A DNA stretch of 64,000 nucleotides from Ulvibacter sp. MAR_2010_11. Its GTDB lineage: Bacteria; Bacteroidota; Bacteroidia; Flavobacteriales; Flavobacteriaceae. The translations under genes were made by a program, and so were the position numbers. The notes under the pieces were generated by a model. That model was given only the letters and a program-made list of their open reading frames with translations, was not told where the DNA came from and made no database searches. The stretch spans positions 863,501-927,500 of the forward strand of contig NZ_PHTY01000001.1 of assembly GCF_002813135.1 (NCBI RefSeq). The letters are read 5' to 3'. This document shows positions 17,610-26,116 of this stretch, piece after piece (position 1 is the stretch's first letter; every line of letters begins with the position of its first letter).

Positions 17610-18452
17610 ATGAACATCCACACCGATAGTGCATCGCTTGAAAAATCACTTTTTTTGTTTCGAGACGGTAAAAAAATTGGTTTTGTCCCTACCATGGGGG
17701 CACTGCATGAGGGACACCTTTCTCTTGTGAGTAATGCATTAGATGCCAATGACTGTGTGGTTGTGAGCATATTTGTGAATCCGACGCAGTTTGATAATGC
17801 GTCCGATTTAAAAAAATACCCGAGAAATTTGCAGGAAGATGTATCCCTGCTTCAGAAAATAAAAGGAAAGGTACTGGTCTATGCACCCGACAAATCAGAT
17901 ATTTACCCCGGTGAGGTTGTTTCTAAACAATATCGATATGGCGGCATCGAGTTTGAAATGGAAGGAAAGCACCGCAAAGGACATTTTGATGGTGTGGGAA
18001 CGATTGTTGGTCTACTCTTAAAAATCGTAAAGCCAAATTCGGCATATTTTGGAGAAAAAGACTTTCAGCAGTTGCAAATTGTAAAAAAACTGGTTCAAAT
18101 CGAAAAATTACCTGTCAAAATAATAGGCTGCCCAATTGTCAGAGAAAAAAACGGCCTTGCAATGAGTTCTCGAAATCGACGACTGACCCCTAAACAGCTC
18201 GAAGACGCGACTATACTCTATAAAACATTACAGGAAGTACGTCGAAAATTTAAACCTTACTCAATTTCACAATTAAATGAATTGGTTAAGGAACGGTTTT
18301 TGAATAGCTCACTCAAATTAGAATATTTTGAAATCGCAAATGAGAAAACACTTGCCACGGCAAAATACAAACGTAAAGGCAATACGTATCGCGGATTTAT
18401 TGCTGCCCATGCAGGATCCGTCCGTTTAATAGATAATATGCCTTTAAATTAA
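17610..18452 (+). CDS. panC: Pantothenate synthetase PanC
   Basis: A 280-residue ATP-dependent ligase of pantoate and beta-alanine in coenzyme A synthesis. It has the nucleotidyl-transferase HIGH-like motif in VPTMGALHEGHLSLV (His33, His36), FVNPTQF, GHFDGVGTIV, FGEKDFQQL and the KMSKS-like MSSRNRRL. It is first in an operon with panD (12 bases later), which supplies its beta-alanine. Confidence 0.97.
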   Translation: MNIHTDSASLEKSLFLFRDGKKIGFVPTMGALHEGHLSLVSNALDANDCVVVSIFVNPTQFDNASDLKKYPRNLQEDVSLLQKIKGKVLVYAPDKSDIYPGEVVSKQYRYGGIEFEMEGKHRKGHFDGVGTIVGLLLKIVKPNSAYFGEKDFQQLQIVKKLVQIEKLPVKIIGCPIVREKNGLAMSSRNRRLTPKQLEDATILYKTLQEVRRKFKPYSISQLNELVKERFLNSSLKLEYFEIANEKTLATAKYKRKGNTYRGFIAAHAGSVRLIDNMPLN

Positions 18453-18464
18453 TACCTTTGCACA

Positions 18465-18815
18465 ATGCAAATACATGTAGTAAAATCTAAAATTCACAGA
18501 GTAAAAGTTACAGGTGCAGACCTAAACTATATAGGAAGTATTACCATCGATGAAGATCTAATGGATGCTGCCAACATTATTGAAGGTGAAAAGATTCAGA
18601 TTGTAAACAACAACAATGGGGAGCGATTTGAAACCTATGCCATTCCCGGTCCGCGTAATAGCGGAGAAATTACGCTTAACGGTGCAGCCGCAAGAAGAGT
18701 GGCGCCGGGGGATATTCTTATTTTAATTACCTACGCTATTATGGAGGTAGAAGAAGCTAAAAAATTCAAGCCAGCACTTGTCTTCCCAAACGAAGAAAAC
18801 AACCTACTCACCTAA
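18465..18815 (+). CDS. panD: Aspartate 1-decarboxylase PanD
   Basis: A 116-residue pyruvoyl enzyme that makes beta-alanine for PanC. It is made as a proenzyme and cut between Gly24 and Ser25 (YIGSITID); the other hallmarks are [12 protein letters not shown] and [21 protein letters not shown]. Confidence 0.97.
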   Translation: MQIHVVKSKIHRVKVTGADLNYIGSITIDEDLMDAANIIEGEKIQIVNNNNGERFETYAIPGPRNSGEITLNGAAARRVAPGDILILITYAIMEVEEAKKFKPALVFPNEENNLLT

Positions 18816-18816
18816 T

Positions 18817-19782
18817 TTGAAAACTTCTTTAACCAAGTTTTTAAAGATTGCTATTCCTTTAGGATTAGGTGTGTTTTTAATCTGGTATTCTTATTCAAAA
18901 TTCACGCCCGAGCAGCTTACCGAAATTAAAACCAACTTTAAAGATGCTAATTATGGCTTCGTAATCTTAGCTGTTGTTCTTAGTCAGATAAGTCATATTT
19001 CTCGAGCCTATCGGTGGAGTTTTATGTTGGCGCCCTTGGGTTATAAGCCCAAGCTGTTCAATAATTTTATGGCGATTTGTATTGCTTACCTTATGAATAT
19101 TTTCATTCCAAAAAGCGGTGAGGTATCTCGTGCTCTGGTAATTGACAAATACGAGGGTGTGCCGTTCGACAAGGCTTTTGGAACTATAATTTCTGAACGA
19201 GTTGTTGATCTTATCTTCCTTTTGGGATTCACACTTGCTGCATTTTTACTCCAATTCGATATTTTAAAGGATTATATTCTTTCGAATATTCCACTTACAA
19301 AACTATTATTTGCGTTAGGTGGGCTATTTGTGATGGTATTGGTTTTCTTTTTATTTCTGAAATTCTCTAAGTCGGTTTTACAACAAAAATTGAAGCAATT
19401 TCTTATCGGATTAAAGGAAGGAATTTTCAGCATTCTTAAAATGAAGAAAAAAGGAGCTTTTATTTTACATACCTGTTTTATCTGGGGATTGTATCTACTA
19501 TCGTTTTACACTGCGACATTTGCGCTAGACGCAACTTCTGCAATCTCAGTTGGCACCTTAATTACGGCCTTTGTTATTGGCAGTTTCACATTTGCCTTTA
19601 CCAATAGCGGGTTTGGTTCTTATCCATTTTTTGTTGCGGGAATACTTGCCGTTTTTGGCATTGCCGAAACTGTAGGTACTGCGTTTGGATGGATCGTGTG
19701 GACTTCCAATATTGCATCCATTGTCCTTTTTGGAGCCCTGTCTTTTTTTATATTACCGGTTTACAACAAGGTAATCAAGTAG
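18817..19782 (+). CDS. Flippase-like membrane protein (lysylphosphatidylglycerol synthase TM-domain family)
   Basis: About 321 residues and seven or eight membrane helices. It resembles the YbhN/UPF0104 and MprF flippase family: SHISRAYRWSFML, the NIFIPKSGEVSRALVI loop and FGTIISERVVDLIFLL are hallmarks. Proteins of this family move lipids across membranes or are of unknown role; the aminoacyl-transferase half of MprF is absent. The frame is open from 18778, overlapping panD, but the TTG at 18817, directly after the panD stop, gives the natural N-terminus MKTSLTKFLK. It is probably in the panCD transcript. Confidence 0.8.
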   Translation: MKTSLTKFLKIAIPLGLGVFLIWYSYSKFTPEQLTEIKTNFKDANYGFVILAVVLSQISHISRAYRWSFMLAPLGYKPKLFNNFMAICIAYLMNIFIPKSGEVSRALVIDKYEGVPFDKAFGTIISERVVDLIFLLGFTLAAFLLQFDILKDYILSNIPLTKLLFALGGLFVMVLVFFLFLKFSKSVLQQKLKQFLIGLKEGIFSILKMKKKGAFILHTCFIWGLYLLSFYTATFALDATSAISVGTLITAFVIGSFTFAFTNSGFGSYPFFVAGILAVFGIAETVGTAFGWIVWTSNIASIVLFGALSFFILPVYNKVIK

Positions 19783-19848
19783 TCTATCACTACTGACATA
19801 AACCAATTTCAAAATTTACTATCTTTCGGCAACCAAAAATTACCTCTT

Positions 19849-21003
19849 ATGAAAAAACTACTCCTTATAGGGTTTTGTATTTTTAGTTCCTTTTCAATTC
19901 TGGCACAATCCAAAATCATCTATCATGAATTTGATTCGGTAAAACTTGGAGAGCTTAGAAAACTTAAAATCCAACTTCCCAGAGACTACGACGCAAACTT
20001 AGATAAGATATACCCTATTGTGGTTGTATTGGATGCTAATTACCTCTTCGAGCCGGTAGCGGGAAATGTGGATTACTTTAGTTATTGGGAAGATATGCCC
20101 GAATCTATTGTAGTTGGAATTATGCAAGGCGATGGTCGCTATGAAGATTGTGACTACGACGACACCAACTTTGTGCCCACCGAAAAAGGAGCCAAATTCT
20201 TCGAATTTATTGGTATGGAACTTATCCCGTACATAGACACAACGTATAGAACGGCTAAGTTTATTATTGCGGTAGGTCACGATTTTACAGCCAATTTTAT
20301 AAATTATTACCTTTTTAAGGATCCTCCATTATTTAACGGCTATATTAGTTTGAGTCCGGATCCCGCTCCTATGATGGAAGAGCGACTTTTTGATCGTATT
20401 CCGGATATTAAATCAAAACTTTTCTACTATTTGGCAACCGGAACCGATGATATTAAAGATCTTATGGAAAATGCCGAAAGATTGAACACATTATTAAAAC
20501 CCATTGACAGTAAAAACTTTAGTTATTTTTATGACAATTTTGAAGGCGCCACACATTATTCTTTAGTAGCAAGGGCTATTCCTTCCGCAATGGAAAAGAT
20601 ATTTTCGGTATACAGACCCATTAGCAAGCAGGAATACACCGATGTATTGTTAAAAATGGAAACTCCAATTCACCAGTATCTGGTCGATAAATACAAAACA
20701 ATTGAAGATCTTTTTGGAATTACAAATACAATTCGTGTAAACGATTTTATTGCTGTTTGTAAGGCTTCTGAAAAACAAAAACAATGGGAATCACTTCGCG
20801 AAATTGCTACTATGGCTATAAAACAATATCCAAATACTGTGTTAGGGGATTACTATTTAGGACGTTATTATGAAGAAACCGGGGATCCAAAAAAAGCGAT
20901 GCGAACTTTTCAAGGGGCTTACGACAAAGAAGAAGTCGATTTTATTACGGTCGATTTAATGTTAGACAAGGCAGAAAAAATTAAAACAGATTTCGGGTTC
21001 TAA
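19849..21003 (+). CDS. Secreted esterase-fold protein with an Asp at the nucleophile site and a TPR-like tail
   Basis: 384 residues. A Sec signal peptide (about 1-20, ending ILAQ) is followed by an alpha/beta-hydrolase of the esterase D / IroE type: IQLPRDYDA, YPIVVVLDANYLF and SIVVGIMQGDGR. The nucleophile elbow, GxSxG in active enzymes, reads GHDFT with Asp145 in place of Ser. A later THYSLV resembles the catalytic-His loop. The C-terminal 70 residues (LGDYYLGRYYEETGDPKKAM) look like a TPR unit. It may be an inactive hydrolase acting as a binding protein, or may use Asp as nucleophile as dehalogenases and epoxide hydrolases do; neither is shown. A near-match -7 box (TATCTTTC, 19820-19827) lies upstream. 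Confidence 0.7.
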   Translation: MKKLLLIGFCIFSSFSILAQSKIIYHEFDSVKLGELRKLKIQLPRDYDANLDKIYPIVVVLDANYLFEPVAGNVDYFSYWEDMPESIVVGIMQGDGRYEDCDYDDTNFVPTEKGAKFFEFIGMELIPYIDTTYRTAKFIIAVGHDFTANFINYYLFKDPPLFNGYISLSPDPAPMMEERLFDRIPDIKSKLFYYLATGTDDIKDLMENAERLNTLLKPIDSKNFSYFYDNFEGATHYSLVARAIPSAMEKIFSVYRPISKQEYTDVLLKMETPIHQYLVDKYKTIEDLFGITNTIRVNDFIAVCKASEKQKQWESLREIATMAIKQYPNTVLGDYYLGRYYEETGDPKKAMRTFQGAYDKEEVDFITVDLMLDKAEKIKTDFGF

Positions 21004-21023
21004 AATCTAAATTCAATAAAATA

Positions 21024-21059
21024 AAAAAACCTCTGTGGAACATCCACAGAGGTTTTTTT
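21024..21059. terminator. Bidirectional terminator
   Basis: AAACCTCTGTGGA, a three-base loop and TCCACAGAGGTTT, flanked by A and T runs. It serves the esterase gene (plus) and the adhesin gene (minus), which converge here. Confidence 0.9.
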
Positions 21060-21073
21060 ATTAATTTAAAAAT

Positions 21074-24000
21074 CTACTCTTTTATTATCTGTGTGGTCCT
21101 CTGACCTGTTTCTCCTTGTATAATAAACAGATAGGGCGCACTGGCCAGTTCCGAGATATCGATGGTTTTCTCTGCTCCCATTCCTGCCAGGTTGATTGTT
21201 TTAATCAATCGTCCGGTTAGGTCGTAGATGGCCACATCTTTCAGTTCCACACTATTCGGATTGCTTAGCATCACATAGTCCGTTGCCGGGTTAGGATACA
21301 ATACAATACTGGAGATATCAACATTATCGTCAATTCCTAAAGTAGTATCTACCGTTAGCTCGAAGGTACAAGTGGCAATGTTACCATACTCATCTTCGGC
21401 GGTGATGGTTACTGTATAAGTACCATCCGGCAATAAGGTTCCTGCTGCAGGATCCTGGGTGGTAATTACCACAGGATCTGTACAGTTATCGGTAGCCGTT
21501 GCTTCACCAATGGCAAAGTAATCCGGCACTTCATAGAACAAGTTTCCTGCTCCGGGATCTACGGTTTGATCGGCAGGACAGGTAAGCTCAGGAGCCAACA
21601 GGTCTACTACGGTCACTGCCGCGGTACATGTACTGAGGTTTCCGTTTACATCCTGGCTAAACACCTGAACGGTAACCGGAGTCCCTATATCACTACAATC
21701 GAACTCAAAGATATCTACAGCCGTGGTTAAAATACCACAGGCATCGTCGTTGGTGGCGATGACATCTTCAGGAACAATAGTTGCAGTTCCATCTGCTCCC
21801 AGTTCTAGGGTGATGTCCATACAAACAAGATCGGGAGAGGTATTGTCTTCTACCGTAACAATTGCGGTACAGGTAGAAACATTTCCATTGACATCGGTTA
21901 CTGTTAAGACCACAGGATTGTCTCCCACATCACTACAGTCGAAGGTATCTATATCCAGATCGTAGGATGCAATACCACAGGCATCGGTAGAGGCTCCGCC
22001 AATATCACTACCTAAGATAGTAACTGTTCCTGTTGGGTCTAATTGCACGGTAATGTCCATACAAACAGCCACAGGAGGCGTTACATCTTCCACTGTTACA
22101 ATGGCGGTACAAGAGGATACATTTCCGTTAACATCGGTTACAGTAAGTACCACAGGATTGTCTCCCACATCACTACAGTCGAAGGTATCTACATCGATGG
22201 TCATCGAAGCAATACCACAATTATCGGTTGAACCACCGTCCACATCGGCTGGAGTAATGGATGCATCTCCAAATTCATCTAACTGAATGGTGATGTCCAT
22301 ACACACAGCCATGGCCGGTTCGTTGTCGGTTACCGTAATGGTAAAGCTACACGTAGCAGTATTTCCATTCACATCGGTGGCAGTATACTCAATGGTAGAA
22401 ACTCCCACAGGGAACTGACTTCCACTTGGATCACCCATTGTTTGTACAATAGATGCAATTCCACAGGCATCTGTAGCAATGGCATCCGGGAAGGTAATAA
22501 TAGCGTAGCATTGTCCCGGATTGGTATTCACCGCCACATCGGCGGGACACGCAATAACCGGAGGTACATTGTCTTCCACGGTAACTACCGCCACACAAGT
22601 ACTTACGTTTCCGTTATTATCGGTTACGGTAAGAGTCACGTTGTTCGGACCCACATGACTACAGTCGAAATCGGTTTGTGAAGCAGAGAGAGAAGCGATA
22701 CCACAGGCATCGGTACTTCCGCCGTCAATATCGGCAGCTACAATACTTGCATTCCCTGTTGCGTCCAGCTGAATGGTAATATCCATACACACAGCATCCG
22801 GAGGCACGTTATCTTCAACAGTAACTATTGCCACACAGGTACTCGTGTTTCCGTTATTATCGGTTACGGTAAGAGTCACGTTATTGGGACCCACATGACT
22901 ACAGTCGAAATCGGTTTGTGAAGCCGAAAGAGAAGCGATACCACAGGCATCTGTACTGCCACCATCAATATCGGCAGCTACAATACTTGCATTCCCTGTT
23001 GCGTCCAGCTGAATGGTAATATCCATACACACAGCATCCGGAGGCACGTTGTCTTCAACAGTAACTGTAGTTGAACAAGTTGATACATTTCCGTTTACAT
23101 CGGTCACAGTTAAGGTGACAGTATTCGGTCCAACATCCGCACAGGTGAAGCTGCTTGGGGAAACACTTAGCGAAGCAATGCCACAGGCATCGGTACTCCC
23201 GTTTTCAATATCCCCAACGGCTATACTGGCATCTCCGTTGGCGTCCAGCTGAATGGTGAAAGGAGCAGTACAACGAGCTACAGGAGGGACATTATCTTCC
23301 ACCGTTACAATGGTCGTACAGGTTGAAGTATTACCGTTTACATCGCTCACTGTTAGAGTAATAGTGTTTGGACCTACGTCTGCACAGGTGAAAGCTGTTT
23401 TGTCTATCGAGGTGCTCGCTATTCCACAGGCATCATTACTTCCGTTATCAATATCTGCAACAGCAATTTGTGCATCTCCATTGGCATCCAACTGAATAGT
23501 AAAAGGAGCAGCACAGTTAGCCTCAGGAGGTATATTATCTTCGACCGTTACAACGGCTGTACAAGTGGAGCTATTTCCGTTGTTGTCTGTTACTGTTAAG
23601 GTTACCGTATTTGCCCCAATATTACTACAATCAAAGGTAGACGGTGATACTGAAAGGGAAGCGATTCCGCAGGGATCGTTACTACCATCGTCAATATCAC
23701 TGCCGGTAATAGTAGCATTTCCGAAGTCATCCAAATGTACTGTAATATCCTTGCAACTAGCAGTAGGAGGGGTATTGTCAACCACTGTGACAATTTGCGT
23801 GCAGGTAAACGTATTATCAAAAGTGGTAATGTTCCATATTACGGTATTATCACCTAATTGGTAATTTATAGGTGCCGAAGAAGTTGCGGTGTATGGATGA
23901 CAACTAGTGACTGTGGGTTCCGGTAGTGTAACATTTGTTGCAATGCAAGAATTGGGATCCACATTTACCGTTATATCCGGTGGACAAACAACCGAAGATG

Positions 24001-25348
24001 ATCCACAAATGACTTCTAAGGCGATATGACCTGAATTTAATTGAATGTTCCAATCGAGATAAGACGGAAGTGAAGGTAGATCAAACCCATACGTGTGTCC
24101 AGTATACCCTTGATGTCCAATAATTATAAATGAATCTCCAACTTGAGGGACAAAACCATTAATCAATTCAACTTCAACTCTTAAATTTTGCGTCACGTTA
24201 TCATCGATTATTAAATAATCATTATTCGATGTGTTTCGAATTTCCAACTTAATTATTCCAAGAACACTGCCGGGATTAGGCCCGATCCTATAAGTGCCTA
24301 TAGAGTTGGATGGCCCGGCTCCAGGTGAAATAGTGCCATCGCCGCCAAATTCACCGTCTATTGTCGCATTATTAATTTGATTAATTCCATAGATCAATCC
24401 TGGGTTTCTTAATAATACGCTAGACGCAATAGAGCCGTTGTCAACTAAGGTTCCATTATTAAGAAAATTATTCGATCCGGTTATATGGGCGCTTGTATTG
24501 TTATAAAAAATATTATTATTCTCAAAATCTACGTAGTATTTGTTTAAAAAAAGGTTTCCCCCGGCTTGATTGATAAAGGAACCATCGTTCTTTATTCTAA
24601 AACTTGATGGGCCATTTTCAAAAACACCTCTGTTGTGTACAGAACCGCCGGGCCGATTTTCAAAAGAAGCTCTATTCTCAAACGTTGCACCTGCAAAATT
24701 CCTGAATCGCCTATTATTAATAATATACCCCTCATTTAGGGATCTTTCATGGTTGTGTATATTACCATTATTTATTAAAGTTGAATTTGACCATTTGTTA
24801 AGAACCCCTCTGTTGGTGATATACCCATATTCGTGATTTGTGAAGGCCATTAGACTTACCCTCGCGTAAGTGATTCCACTATTATTAATATTAATATAAC
24901 CATTGTTGGTTCCCGCAATATAGGATACATGACCGGGATCGTTGGGATGAATATTAAGCGTGCCCGTTCTTTCTACATGCATCTTTGAGCCGGAATTGGT
25001 ACGAATTATCGAATTATGAACGTTCATTGTGCCCCCGGGTCTTATTATAACACTCGCACTAGCTCCATTTACAATAAAAAGGCTATACCCGTTTTCCTCT
25101 GTAACGTTAAAAGTAGCCCCGTGGCCTACAATAAGAGTTCCTCTAATTCCTAAACCATAGGATGAAACAGTCTGATTTTCCAGTAAAACGGTATCACCTG
25201 CGGCAATTGACGTTCCCGGATAACTTGGCGACCAATTGCCTTGCGCGGTCCAATGACCATTGCCATTGTAGGTATATGTTGTCTGTGCACCTACAGACAT
25301 AGCAATGAAGAGCGAAACAATCGTTAAAATTAAATAATAATTTTTCAT
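21074..25348 (-). CDS. Giant T9SS-secreted surface protein with 11 HYR/Ig-like repeats
   Basis: About 1424 residues. Signal peptide (MKNYYLILTIVSLF...VGAQ), then an N-terminal part (about 25-420) with many short N-R-G-x-F/N-N-G phrases typical of a right-handed beta-helix, then 11 units of about 80 residues (about 460-1330). Eight follow CxDITIQLDxxGxAxI...STDACGIAS...TFDC..VG.N.VTLTVTDxNGNxSTC...VTVEDN; the first, seventh and last are classical HYR units. The end is a type A T9SS sorting domain (LYPNPATDYVML, then YDLTGRLIKTI and a final QIIKE). Units 5 and 6 are almost identical. It is probably a calcium-stabilised adhesin. The start is 25348 because the predicted transcription start lies about 18 bases before it; an in-frame ATG at 25366 would be at that start site. 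Confidence 0.88.
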   Translation of the reverse strand: MKNYYLILTIVSLFIAMSVGAQTTYTYNGNGHWTAQGNWSPSYPGTSIAAGDTVLLENQTVSSYGLGIRGTLIVGHGATFNVTEENGYSLFIVNGASASVIIRPGGTMNVHNSIIRTNSGSKMHVERTGTLNIHPNDPGHVSYIAGTNNGYININNSGITYARVSLMAFTNHEYGYITNRGVLNKWSNSTLINNGNIHNHERSLNEGYIINNRRFRNFAGATFENRASFENRPGGSVHNRGVFENGPSSFRIKNDGSFINQAGGNLFLNKYYVDFENNNIFYNNTSAHITGSNNFLNNGTLVDNGSIASSVLLRNPGLIYGINQINNATIDGEFGGDGTISPGAGPSNSIGTYRIGPNPGSVLGIIKLEIRNTSNNDYLIIDDNVTQNLRVEVELINGFVPQVGDSFIIIGHQGYTGHTYGFDLPSLPSYLDWNIQLNSGHIALEVICGSSSVVCPPDITVNVDPNSCIATNVTLPEPTVTSCHPYTATSSAPINYQLGDNTVIWNITTFDNTFTCTQIVTVVDNTPPTASCKDITVHLDDFGNATITGSDIDDGSNDPCGIASLSVSPSTFDCSNIGANTVTLTVTDNNGNSSTCTAVVTVEDNIPPEANCAAPFTIQLDANGDAQIAVADIDNGSNDACGIASTSIDKTAFTCADVGPNTITLTVSDVNGNTSTCTTIVTVEDNVPPVARCTAPFTIQLDANGDASIAVGDIENGSTDACGIASLSVSPSSFTCADVGPNTVTLTVTDVNGNVSTCSTTVTVEDNVPPDAVCMDITIQLDATGNASIVAADIDGGSTDACGIASLSASQTDFDCSHVGPNNVTLTVTDNNGNTSTCVAIVTVEDNVPPDAVCMDITIQLDATGNASIVAADIDGGSTDACGIASLSASQTDFDCSHVGPNNVTLTVTDNNGNVSTCVAVVTVEDNVPPVIACPADVAVNTNPGQCYAIITFPDAIATDACGIASIVQTMGDPSGSQFPVGVSTIEYTATDVNGNTATCSFTITVTDNEPAMAVCMDITIQLDEFGDASITPADVDGGSTDNCGIASMTIDVDTFDCSDVGDNPVVLTVTDVNGNVSSCTAIVTVEDVTPPVAVCMDITVQLDPTGTVTILGSDIGGASTDACGIASYDLDIDTFDCSDVGDNPVVLTVTDVNGNVSTCTAIVTVEDNTSPDLVCMDITLELGADGTATIVPEDVIATNDDACGILTTAVDIFEFDCSDIGTPVTVQVFSQDVNGNLSTCTAAVTVVDLLAPELTCPADQTVDPGAGNLFYEVPDYFAIGEATATDNCTDPVVITTQDPAAGTLLPDGTYTVTITAEDEYGNIATCTFELTVDTTLGIDDNVDISSIVLYPNPATDYVMLSNPNSVELKDVAIYDLTGRLIKTINLAGMGAEKTIDISELASAPYLFIIQGETGQRTTQIIKE
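22561..23040. repeat. Tandem 240-base repeat inside the adhesin gene
   Basis: Two consecutive 240-base units (22561-22800 and 22801-23040) coding repeat units 6 and 5 are nearly identical over most of their length, with stretches of dozens of identical bases. Other units in the gene are much more diverged at DNA level. Confidence 0.85.
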
Positions 25349-25372
25349 ATATCGTTTGATTATCATTAGATA

Positions 25373-25440
25373 TAAATATACCGGTCTAGAGTATACCAGG
25401 ATATACGTATTACATGTGCATTATTACGCAGGGGTACGTA
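25373..25440 (-). promoter_or_regulatory. Adhesin promoter with three phased ACGTA boxes
   Basis: Reading the minus strand: TACGTA (25440-25435), 4 bases, TGCGTA (25430-25425), 15 bases, TACGTA (25409-25404), 23 bases, TATATTTA -7 box (25380-25373). Box centres are 10 and 21 bases apart, on one face of the helix, and lie near -71, -61 and -40 from a start at about 25366. The same arrangement recurs at 29334-29401. Confidence 0.65.
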
Positions 25441-25471
25441 GTATCAACTTATAAAAACTCGGATGTGATTT

Positions 25472-26116
25472 CTACAAGGAAAGAATGAGTTCCTTATTTT
25501 CGGTTGTCCATATGGTAAGTGCATCACCACTGGCGGGAAGTCCCAATTTGGAAATAATATTAGCGCGATGTTTTTGCACGGTTCGCAATGAAATGGAGAG
25601 TAATTGTGATATTTCTTTCGATGTTTTTTCCTGTGCCACCATTCTTACAATAGTTCTTTCTGAAGGAGAAAGGAATTTTATTTTCTTCAATTCGGGTGTG
25701 ACTTCAGTTTTAAAAATCGTATCGAAAGTTATGCTGAAATAGGTTTCATCTTTTAACAGTGCCCGAATGCAATTGTTGAGTTCTGAAAAAGGCTCGTCTT
25801 TTAATATATATCCCGAAATATTCAACTTTTTCGCTCGTACCACATATCCTCTTTCTTTATGAGATGTAAGAATAATGAATTTTGTAGCTACATTTTTTTC
25901 ATTGGCCTTTTGTATTACTTCAAAGCCGGATAACAACGGCATTTCGATATCCAAAATAGCAATGTCCGGCCGTAATTCTAATATGCTATTTAACGCCAAG
26001 GCACCATTAGGAGCACCTTCCAACAAGGTATATCCCGCCGTGTCCAGTTCGTCCATAAGTCCCTTCAATAAGATAGGGTGATCGTCTGCTACTAAAATAG
26101 TTGTGTTTTTTGTCAT
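25472..26116 (-). CDS. LuxR/NarL-family response regulator (pair 1)
   Basis: 214 residues: a receiver domain (about 6-125) with the acidic pair DDH (11-13) and phospho-acceptor Asp56 (AILDIEMP), then a LuxR-type helix-turn-helix (LSPSERTIVRMVAQEKTSKE and a recognition helix around LRTVQKHRANIISKL). Its ATG overlaps the stop of the sensor kinase gene by four bases, so it is that kinase's partner. It lies directly upstream of the adhesin promoter, making it a good candidate for the protein that binds the ACGTA boxes. It shares about half its residues with the regulator at 29418-30068. Confidence 0.93.
   Translation of the reverse strand: MTKNTTILVADDHPILLKGLMDELDTAGYTLLEGAPNGALALNSILELRPDIAILDIEMPLLSGFEVIQKANEKNVATKFIILTSHKERGYVVRAKKLNISGYILKDEPFSELNNCIRALLKDETYFSITFDTIFKTEVTPELKKIKFLSPSERTIVRMVAQEKTSKEISQLLSISLRTVQKHRANIISKLGLPASGDALTIWTTENKELILSL

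Noticed and set aside
22561-23520. CRISPR-like or other array in the repeat-rich region
   Set aside because: The repeats are 240-base protein-coding units in frame in a 1.4-kilo-residue gene; there are no short repeats with unique spacers.
21723-23864. Open frames of 60-100 codons on the plus strand across the adhesin gene
   Set aside because: They are repeated shadows of the HYR-type units, with no start signals and low-complexity Ser/Thr/Val composition.
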